A DNA stretch of 9,365 bases, taken from NCBI GenBank assembly GCA_947460165.1, contig CANHKH010000101.1, positions 1 to 9,365 of the forward strand, given 5' to 3'. Made by a program: the position numbers and the translations under genes. The notes under the pieces were generated by a model, which did no database searches, was not told the origin of the DNA, and saw nothing but the letters and a program-made list of their open reading frames with translations. Within the stretch, counting starts at the first letter, position 1. Each line of letters begins with the position of its first letter. This document shows, one piece after another, positions 1-6,401 of this stretch. This DNA is from Comamonadaceae bacterium. Its GTDB lineage: Bacteria > Pseudomonadota > Gammaproteobacteria > Burkholderiales > Burkholderiaceae_C.

Positions 1-674
1 ACGACGAGATGAACCGCGTCATCGCCGCCCTGCACCGGGTGGACTATGCGGCGCTGGGTTTGGGCGACTACGGCCGGCCTGGAAACTACTTTGAGCGTCA
101 AATTGGCCGCTGGAGCCGGCAGTACCAGGCCTCCATCACCACGCCCATTGCAGAGATGGACCAGCTGATTGCCTGGCTGCCCTTGAATTTGCCAGCCGCT
201 GCTCGCCAAGATGGCTTGACAGCCATCGTGCACGGCGACTTTCGCATGGACAACCTCATGTTCCACCCCACCGAGCCGCGTGTGCTGGCCGTGCTGGACT
301 GGGAACTCTCCACCCTGGGCCACCCCATGGCCGACTTTGCCTACCACTGCATGTCTTGGCACATCGAGCCCGGCGCCTTTCGCGGCATTGGCGGGCTGGA
401 CATTGCGGCGCTGGGCATTCCCAGCGAGGCCGAGTACCTGGCGCGCTACTGCGAGCGCATGGGCATGACGGCGCCCAGTGCGGCGGACTGGAACTTTTAC
501 CTGGCCTACAACCTCTTCAGGCTGGCAGCTATTTTGCAAGGCATTGCCAAACGCGCCGAGCAGGGCACAGCTTCGAGCGACCAGGCCAAAGCCTCGGGCG
601 CGGGCGCCCGCCCCCTGGCCGAGCTGGCCTGGCAGTTTGCCCAACGCGCACAGCACGCCCAGGCCAGCGCCTGA
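1..674 (+). CDS. APH-fold phosphotransferase (ACAD10/11 kinase-domain type), C-terminal part
   Basis: The reading frame is open from the left edge (codons from base 3), so the true start and the N-terminal ATP-binding lobe lie outside the window; about 224 residues are visible. The Brenner-type catalytic loop is clear: HGDFRMDN at bases 231-254, with the catalytic Asp at 237-239 and the metal-ligand Asn at 252-254. The second metal-binding element, LDWE followed by LSTLGHP, begins at 294. This WELSTLGHP form is typical of the phosphotransferases related to the N-terminal kinase domain of human ACAD10/ACAD11 and to bacterial LvaA, rather than of antibiotic kinases. Proteins of this family phosphorylate 4-hydroxyacyl-CoA or related hydroxy acids so that the hydroxyl can be eliminated or moved. 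The acyl-CoA dehydrogenase that starts 34 bases downstream supports this. The substrate is inferred, not visible. The end is well defined by TGA at 672-674. Confidence 0.88.
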   Translation, partial: DEMNRVIAALHRVDYAALGLGDYGRPGNYFERQIGRWSRQYQASITTPIAEMDQLIAWLPLNLPAAARQDGLTAIVHGDFRMDNLMFHPTEPRVLAVLDWELSTLGHPMADFAYHCMSWHIEPGAFRGIGGLDIAALGIPSEAEYLARYCERMGMTAPSAADWNFYLAYNLFRLAAILQGIAKRAEQGTASSDQAKASGAGARPLAELAWQFAQRAQHAQASA

Positions 675-679
675 TTTTT
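660..679 (+). terminator. Weak terminator-like hairpin over the phosphotransferase stop codon
   Basis: CAGGC (660-664) pairs with GCCTG (669-673) around a CAGC loop and is followed directly by ATTTTT. The five-pair stem overlaps the stop codon. It is short for an intrinsic terminator and sits inside what looks like an operon, so partial attenuation is as likely as full termination. Confidence 0.3.
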
Positions 680-708
680 GGACCCCCTATTTTTTTGAAA
701 GACAGCCC

Positions 709-1968
709 ATGAACTTCGACTACACCCCCAAGGTCCAAGACCTGCAAGCGCGCCTGCTGGCCTTTATGGACAGCCACATTTACCCCAACGAGGCGCGCTT
801 TTTGGAGGAAATTGCCGAAAACCGCGCCAAGGGCAACGCCTGGGTGCCGCTGCAGCTGATTGAAAACCTCAAGCCCTTGGCCAGACAGGCCGGTCTGTGG
901 AACCTGTTTTTGCCGCATTCAGCGCGCGCGCCAGAAGGCCTGTCCAACCTGGAGTACGCCCCTTTGTGCGAGATCATGGGCCGCGTCAGCTGGGCGCCCG
1001 AGGTCTTCAACTGCAGCGCGCCTGACACCGGCAACATGGAAACGCTGGAGCGCTACGCCAGCGAAGAGCACAAAAAGCAGTGGCTAGAACCGCTGCTGCG
1101 CGGCGAGATCCGCTCGGCCTTTCTCATGACAGAGCCGGCCGTGGCCTCCTCAGACGCCACCAACATCCAGTGCGAAATCCGCCGCGAGGGCGATCACTAC
1201 GTCATCAATGGCCGCAAGTGGTGGTCCTCGGGCGTGGGCGATCCGCGCTGCGCCATCTTCATCGTCATGGGCAAGACCGACGCCGACGCTCCCCGGCACT
1301 CGCAGCAATCCATGGTCTTGGTGCCCGCCAACACACCGGGCATCACCATCTTGCGCCACCTGCCGATTTTTGGCTACGACGACGCCCCCCACGGCCACAT
1401 GGAAGTGCTGCTGGAGAACGTGCGCGTGCCCGTCTCCAACATCATGCTGGGCGAGGGCCGCGGCTTTGAAATCGCCCAAGGCCGGCTTGGCCCCGGCCGC
1501 ATTCACCACTGCATGCGCAGCATTGGCATTGCCGAGCGCGCGCTGGAGCTCATGTGCAAGCGCCTGAACTCGCGTGTGGCCTTTGGCAAGCCCGTGTCGG
1601 CCCAGTCGGTGTGGCACGAGCGCATTGCCGAGTCGCGCTGCATGATCGACCAAGCCCGCCTGCTCACACTCAAGGCCGCCTTCATGATGGACACCGTGGG
1701 CAACAAGGTGGCCAAGGCCGAAATCGCCATGATCAAAGTGGTCGCCCCCAACATGGCGGCCAAGGTCATTGACTGGGCCATACAAGCCCATGGCGGCGGC
1801 GGCATGTCCGACGACTTTCCGCTCGCTTATGCCTACGTGTGGCAGCGCGCCCTGCGCTTTGCCGACGGCCCGGACGAGGTGCACCGCGCCTCCATTGCCA
1901 AGCTCGAACTGGCCCGCCACCTGGGGCTGCGCAAAGAGGTGGAGATGCCCATCACGCGCGGCTCTTGA
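709..1968 (+). CDS. Acyl-CoA dehydrogenase, ACAD10/ACAD11 type
   Basis: A 419-residue flavoprotein with the full acyl-CoA dehydrogenase fold: an N-terminal helical domain, a middle beta domain with the FAD-contacting MTEP motif (residues 140-143) followed by SSDATN (147-152), and a C-terminal helical domain. The closing motif is ADGPDEVHR, with Asp386 where medium-chain enzymes carry the catalytic Glu of IYEGT. The DGPDEVH form is characteristic of the ACAD10/11 group. The enzyme oxidises an acyl-CoA at the alpha-beta bond and passes electrons to ETF. In this subgroup, with a partner kinase, the known role is processing of 4-hydroxyacyl-CoAs through a phosphorylated intermediate. ATG 709 was chosen because the conserved N-terminus (FDYTPKVQDLQARL) begins there; the frame stays open upstream only as a shadow of the preceding gene. 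GAAAGAC about 6 bases upstream is a weak ribosome site. It is probably co-transcribed with the phosphotransferase. Confidence 0.93.
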   Translation: MNFDYTPKVQDLQARLLAFMDSHIYPNEARFLEEIAENRAKGNAWVPLQLIENLKPLARQAGLWNLFLPHSARAPEGLSNLEYAPLCEIMGRVSWAPEVFNCSAPDTGNMETLERYASEEHKKQWLEPLLRGEIRSAFLMTEPAVASSDATNIQCEIRREGDHYVINGRKWWSSGVGDPRCAIFIVMGKTDADAPRHSQQSMVLVPANTPGITILRHLPIFGYDDAPHGHMEVLLENVRVPVSNIMLGEGRGFEIAQGRLGPGRIHHCMRSIGIAERALELMCKRLNSRVAFGKPVSAQSVWHERIAESRCMIDQARLLTLKAAFMMDTVGNKVAKAEIAMIKVVAPNMAAKVIDWAIQAHGGGGMSDDFPLAYAYVWQRALRFADGPDEVHRASIAKLELARHLGLRKEVEMPITRGS

Positions 1969-2023
1969 TCTGCTCAAGAAGCACTCCACGCTCGCATTGT
2001 TGAACTTTCACCACCCTGCCCCC

Positions 2024-2728
2024 ATGCTCAAGGTCTACACCTGGCCCACCCCCAACGGCCACAAAATCCACATCATGCTGGAGGAGTGCGGCCTGCGTGA
2101 GGGCCGCGACTGGCAAGCGATTGCGGTGAACATCGGGCAGGGCGACCAGTTCAAACCCGAGTTTTTGGCCATCAGCCCCAACAACAAAATCCCCGCCTTG
2201 GTGGACCCCCACGGCCCAGATGGCAAACCCATGTCGATGTTTGAATCGGGCGCCATGATGATTTACCTGGCCAGCAAATACGGCAAGTTCATGCCCCAAA
2301 GCGATCGCCACAAATTCCAGACCCTGGAGTGGCTGATGTTCCAAATGGGCGGGGTTGGCCCCATGCTGGGCCAAAACCACCACTTCAGGCAGTACGCGCC
2401 TGAAAAAATCGACTACGCCATCAACCGCTACACCAACGAGGCCAAGCGGATTTACGGCGTCATCGACAAGCGCTTGGCCACCAGCAAATTCATCGCCTGC
2501 CACCAGTACACCATCGCCGACATGGCCATTTTCCCGTGGCTTCGCAACTGGAAAAACCAAGGCATGGAGCTGGCAGACTACCCGCACCTGCAAGCCTGGT
2601 TCAACAAACTCGCTGCCCGCCCCGCCGTGCAGCGCGGCATTGAAGTGTTGGCCCACCTGCGCAAACCCATCACCGACGACAAAGCCCGCGAAGTGATGTT
2701 CGGCAGCACCCAGTACGCCAAGCGCTGA
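2024..2728 (+). CDS. yfcG: Nu-class glutathione transferase / disulfide-bond oxidoreductase (YfcG-like)
   Basis: A 234-residue cytosolic glutathione transferase. The thioredoxin-fold domain spans about residues 1-85 and opens with PTPNGHK, placing Thr9 and Asn11 exactly where E. coli YfcG has the residues that hold glutathione. NKIPALVD (54-61) contains the cis-proline Pro57, and Glu74-Ser75 form the usual gamma-glutamyl binding pair. The all-helical domain follows, with the N-capping region TIADMAIFPW. Nu-class enzymes bind two glutathiones and reduce small disulfides, with little classical transferase activity. E. coli YfcG is about 215 residues; this one has a longer C-terminal tail. ATG 2024 is preferred because it gives the YfcG numbering; no clear Shine-Dalgarno site precedes it. 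It lies 55 bases after the dehydrogenase and may belong to the same transcript. A link to acyl-CoA metabolism is only inferred from position. Confidence 0.9.
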   Translation: MLKVYTWPTPNGHKIHIMLEECGLREGRDWQAIAVNIGQGDQFKPEFLAISPNNKIPALVDPHGPDGKPMSMFESGAMMIYLASKYGKFMPQSDRHKFQTLEWLMFQMGGVGPMLGQNHHFRQYAPEKIDYAINRYTNEAKRIYGVIDKRLATSKFIACHQYTIADMAIFPWLRNWKNQGMELADYPHLQAWFNKLAARPAVQRGIEVLAHLRKPITDDKAREVMFGSTQYAKR

Positions 2729-2742
2729 GCGGGCGTGGCGCC

Positions 2743-2757
2743 GCGCCTCAAAGGCGC
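2743..2757 (+). terminator. GC hairpin downstream of the glutathione transferase gene
   Basis: GCGCCT (2743-2748) pairs with AGGCGC (2752-2757) around a CAA loop, 14 bases after the stop codon. A nested alternative pairs the two GGCGCC copies at 2737-2742 and 2753-2758. No T-run follows, so it is not a classical intrinsic terminator. It may mark the 3' end of the left transcript. Confidence 0.25.
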
Positions 2758-2787
2758 CGTCCTACGGTCTCCAGACCCCCAGCACGC

Positions 2788-2816
2788 TGGCCCTTGCAGG
2801 CAGCGGGCGGCACAAT
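2788..2816 (+). promoter_or_regulatory. Possible sigma70-like promoter for galE
   Basis: CACAAT at 2811-2816 is a good -10 candidate (four of six consensus bases). TGGCCC at 2788-2793, 17 bases earlier, is a poor -35 (three of six). TTGCAG at 2794-2799 looks better as a hexamer but is only 11 bases away. The -10 ends six bases before ATG 2823, so the transcript would be nearly leaderless, and no Shine-Dalgarno site is seen. Confidence 0.35.
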
Positions 2817-2822
2817 AGCGCC

Positions 2823-3833
2823 ATGGTCCAAGCTTCATCTTTGCGCGTTCTCGTGGTGGGCGGTGCCGGCTACATAGGCTCCCACATGCTCAAGTGCCTG
2901 CACCAGGCCGGCTGCGAGCTCACCACCCTGGACAACCTCTCAGGCGGCTACGCCGATGCCGTGCGCTGGGGCGAGCTCGTTGAGGGCGACCTGGCCGACC
3001 GGGGTCTGCTTGAGGCCTTGGTGCAACGTGGCCGCTTTGACGCCGTGATGCATTTCGCCTCCTTCATCCAAGTGGGCGAATCCATGGTGGAGCCCGCGCG
3101 CTACTACCAAAACAACCTGCTCAACACCTTGCAACTGCTGGACGTGATGCGCGCCCACGGGGTGCAGCGCTTTGTGTTTTCGTCCACCGCCGCCACCTTT
3201 GGCGAGCCGCAGTACAGCCCCATCGACGAAGCCCACCCCCAGCAGCCCATCAACCCCTACGGGCGCAGCAAGCTCATGGTCGAGCAGGTGCTGGCTGACT
3301 ACGACCGGGCCTACGGCCTCCAATCGGTGAGCCTGCGCTACTTCAACGCCGCCGGGGCCGACCCCGAGGGCGAATTGGGCGAGCGCCACCTGCCTGAAAC
3401 CCATTTGATTCCCCTGGTGCTGCAAGCGGCTTCGGGTCGCAGGCCGCACATTGCCGTGTACGGCCGCGACTACGATACCCCCGACGGCACCTGCATACGC
3501 GACTACATCCACGTCAGCGACCTGTGCGAGGCGCACTGGCTGGCGCTGCAAAGCCTGTGTTCGGGCGGGCCCTCACAGGCCTACAACCTGGGCAATGGGC
3601 TGGGGTTTTCGGTGCAGGAGGTCATAGAGACAGCGCAGCGCGTGACGGGCCGGCCCATCCCCGTGGTCGAAGGTCCACGACGCCCAGGCGACCCCGCCCG
3701 GCTGGTGGCCGATGCCACACTGGCCCGCCAGCGCCTGGGCTGGCAGCCCCGCTACGCCAGCCTGGACACCATCGTGGCGCACGCCTGGGGCTGGGAGCAA
3801 AAAATGGCGGCGCTGCAGTCGCAGACGGCTTGA
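2823..3833 (+). CDS. galE: UDP-glucose 4-epimerase
   Basis: A 336-residue extended short-chain dehydrogenase/reductase, close to the 338 residues of E. coli GalE. It interconverts UDP-glucose and UDP-galactose, supplying galactose for surface polysaccharide or feeding galactose breakdown; it is cytosolic and uses tightly bound NAD. The Rossmann motif GGAGYIGS occupies residues 13-20. The active site is Thr122 (in SSTAATFG, replacing the Ser124 of E. coli), Tyr146 and Lys150 (PYGRSK). The GalE signature DGTCIRDYIHV begins at residue 221. ATG 2823 sits one short stretch before the first beta strand and directly after a possible promoter. No other galactose (Leloir) or polysaccharide gene is adjacent, so it looks like a stand-alone gene between acyl-CoA genes. 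Related 4-epimerases acting on N-acetylated or uronic sugars cannot be fully excluded from sequence alone. Confidence 0.93.
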   Translation: MVQASSLRVLVVGGAGYIGSHMLKCLHQAGCELTTLDNLSGGYADAVRWGELVEGDLADRGLLEALVQRGRFDAVMHFASFIQVGESMVEPARYYQNNLLNTLQLLDVMRAHGVQRFVFSSTAATFGEPQYSPIDEAHPQQPINPYGRSKLMVEQVLADYDRAYGLQSVSLRYFNAAGADPEGELGERHLPETHLIPLVLQAASGRRPHIAVYGRDYDTPDGTCIRDYIHVSDLCEAHWLALQSLCSGGPSQAYNLGNGLGFSVQEVIETAQRVTGRPIPVVEGPRRPGDPARLVADATLARQRLGWQPRYASLDTIVAHAWGWEQKMAALQSQTA

Positions 3834-3844
3834 GGTCTCAAAGC

Positions 3845-3866
3845 AAAAAATCGCCGGCAGGCCGGC
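3845..3866 (-). terminator. Intrinsic terminator of the minus-strand acyl-CoA dehydrogenase gene
   Basis: Read on the minus strand, GCCGGC, CT, GCCGGC (3866 down to 3853) forms a very GC-rich hairpin, with five pairs around a four-base loop or six around two. It is followed after GA by six T residues (3850-3845). It begins 13 bases past the stop codon at 3880-3882. On the plus strand no T-run follows, so galE gets no equivalent terminator from it. Confidence 0.72.
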
Positions 3867-3879
3867 TCTACAGGGGGCT

Positions 3880-5052
3880 TCAACGCCCGCCCAAACCCAT
3901 GCCCCGCGAGATCACCTCTTTCATGATCTCATTGGTACCGCCGTAAATGCGCTGCACGCGGGCGTCGGCGTAAGCCCGGGTGATGGGGTAGTCCCACATG
4001 TAGCCGTAACCGCCAAACAGCTGCACGCATTCGTCCATCACCTGGCACTGCAGGTCGGTGGTCCAGTACTTGGCCATGCTGGCGGTGGCGGTGTCCAGCT
4101 CGCCTTTCAGCATGAGCTCTGTACAGCGGTCCACAAACACGCGGGCCACTTGCACCTGGGTTTGCAATTCGGCCAGCTTAAAGCGGGTGTTTTGAAACTG
4201 CGCCACAGCCTGGCCAAAGGCTTGGCGTTGCTGCACATGCGCCACCGTCCACGCCAGCGCGGCTTCGCTGGCGGCCACGGCGGTGATGGCAATTTGCAGG
4301 CGCTCCCAGGGCAGCTGCTCCATGAGCATGACAAAGCCTCGGTTTTCTTGGTCACGCCCGCCCAGCAGTTGCTCGGGCGAAAGCCGCACGCCGTCAAAAA
4401 ACAGCTCGGCGGTGTCTTGCGCCTTCATGCCCATTTTCTTGAGCGGCTGCCCCTTGGAAAAGCCGGGCATGCCGCGCTCGACCAAAAACAAACTTGTGCC
4501 CTTGGCGCCGCGCGCCGGGTCGGTCTTGGCCACCACAATCACCAGGTCGGCATGCCAGCCGTTGGTGATGAAGGTCTTGCTGCCCTGGAGCACGTAATGT
4601 GCGCCCTCGCCCTCCCCGTCTTTGAGCGCGGTGCTGCGAATGCCTTGCAAGTCACTGCCCGCCGAGGGCTCGGTCATGGCAATGGCGCCCACCATCTCGC
4701 CCGAGGCCAGCCGGGGCAAGTAACGCGCCTGCTGCTCGGGCGTGCCGTAATGCGCCAGGTAGGGCGCGACGATCTCGCTGTGCAGGCCAAAGCCAATGCC
4801 GGTGAAACCGGCGCGCGCCACCTCTTCCATTTGCACCACCGCGTACAGCTTGTCGGCGCCACTGCCGCCCTGGGCCTCGGGCAGCGTCATGCACAAAAAA
4901 CCATCGCGGCCGGCTTGGCTCCACAGCGCGCGGTCCACATGGCCGGCCTCTTCCCAGGCGGCATGGTGGGGGGCGGCGTGTTTGTCCAAAAAACGGCGAA
5001 AAGCATCGCGAAACTGCTCGTGTTCGGCAGAAAACAAGGTGCGGGCAATCAT
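3880..5052 (-). CDS. Acyl-CoA dehydrogenase, long-chain/isovaleryl active-site type
   Basis: A 390-residue flavoprotein that introduces the trans-2 double bond into acyl-CoA and reduces ETF, the first step of beta-oxidation. The FAD motif is MTEPSAGSD at residues 126-134, and the substrate/FAD helix region is RQAFGQAVAQFQ. The closing motif is IYGGTNEIMKE, beginning at residue 369; Gly371 sits where medium- and short-chain enzymes have the catalytic Glu. As in human long-chain acyl-CoA dehydrogenase, the base is probably the Glu of LPWERL, here Glu250. ATG 5052 is used because the conserved N-terminus (IARTLFSAEHEQFRD) starts there; a longer frame back to 5082 would need TTG. It is tail-to-tail with galE (46-base gap) and head-to-head with the thiolase (142-base gap), so it likely acts with the thiolase and multifunctional enzyme. 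Chain length and branching preference cannot be read from the sequence. Confidence 0.94.
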   Translation of the reverse strand: MIARTLFSAEHEQFRDAFRRFLDKHAAPHHAAWEEAGHVDRALWSQAGRDGFLCMTLPEAQGGSGADKLYAVVQMEEVARAGFTGIGFGLHSEIVAPYLAHYGTPEQQARYLPRLASGEMVGAIAMTEPSAGSDLQGIRSTALKDGEGEGAHYVLQGSKTFITNGWHADLVIVVAKTDPARGAKGTSLFLVERGMPGFSKGQPLKKMGMKAQDTAELFFDGVRLSPEQLLGGRDQENRGFVMLMEQLPWERLQIAITAVAASEAALAWTVAHVQQRQAFGQAVAQFQNTRFKLAELQTQVQVARVFVDRCTELMLKGELDTATASMAKYWTTDLQCQVMDECVQLFGGYGYMWDYPITRAYADARVQRIYGGTNEIMKEVISRGMGLGGR

Positions 5053-5064
5053 GGGCGGGCTCAA

Positions 5065-5093
5065 AAAATAAAGACAAACCAATTGACCGCCAA
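5065..5093 (-). promoter_or_regulatory. Possible sigma70-like promoter for the minus-strand dehydrogenase
   Basis: On the minus strand, TTGGCG (5093-5088) and TATTTT (5070-5065) each match four of six consensus bases and are 17 bases apart. The start point would fall about six bases before ATG 5052, leaving almost no leader; this fits the lack of a Shine-Dalgarno site there. Confidence 0.35.
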
Positions 5094-5129
5094 GCCACGC
5101 GCCCGGGCAAGCGTGTTTACGCCAATGGT

Positions 5130-5154
5130 CTCTAGAGCCCGTGCTTGTCTAGAC
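5130..5154. promoter_or_regulatory. Paired CTAG palindromes in the divergent spacer, candidate operator
   Basis: CTCTAGAG (5130-5137) and GTCTAGAC (5147-5154) are each perfect eight-base palindromes, with centres 17 bases apart. They lie between the divergent dehydrogenase and thiolase genes, 41 bases before the thiolase start. The arrangement suits a dimeric regulator binding twice, but I cannot assign it to a known regulator. Confidence 0.35.
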
Positions 5155-5183
5155 TCGCCCGGCCGCTTGTGCGGCGACAGTCC

Positions 5184-5188
5184 AGGAG
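5184..5188 (+). promoter_or_regulatory. Ribosome binding site of the thiolase gene
   Basis: AGGAG lies six bases before ATG 5195. It is one of only two clear Shine-Dalgarno sites in the window and fixes the thiolase start. Confidence 0.8.
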
Positions 5189-5194
5189 ACCCTC

Positions 5195-6400
<1,206 letters not shown>

Positions 6401-6401
6401 C

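Noticed and set aside
478..708. N-terminal extension of the first dehydrogenase back to 478
   Set aside because: This stretch is the out-of-frame C-terminal coding region of the phosphotransferase. Dehydrogenase homology begins at ATG 709.
1963..1979. TCTTGA/TCAAGA inverted repeat as a terminator of the first dehydrogenase gene
   Set aside because: The stem is AT-rich, only six pairs, and has no T-run after it. It is kept only as part of the stop-codon hairpin observation.
3853..3866. GCCGGC repeat as a terminator for galE
   Set aside because: On the plus strand no T-run follows the hairpin; the T-run exists only on the minus strand.
5053..5082. TTG start at 5082 for the minus-strand dehydrogenase
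   Set aside because: It would add ten residues with no family resemblance and uses a rare start. ATG 5052 directly precedes the conserved N-terminus.
5083..5088. TTGACC as a plus-strand -35 for the thiolase
   Set aside because: It matches five of six consensus bases, but no acceptable -10 lies 16-18 bases downstream, so no thiolase promoter is assigned.
5162..5175. GCCGC-TTGT-GCGGC hairpin just upstream of the thiolase ribosome site
   Set aside because: It is only five pairs and does not cover AGGAG. Nothing else suggests a riboswitch or translational control element.
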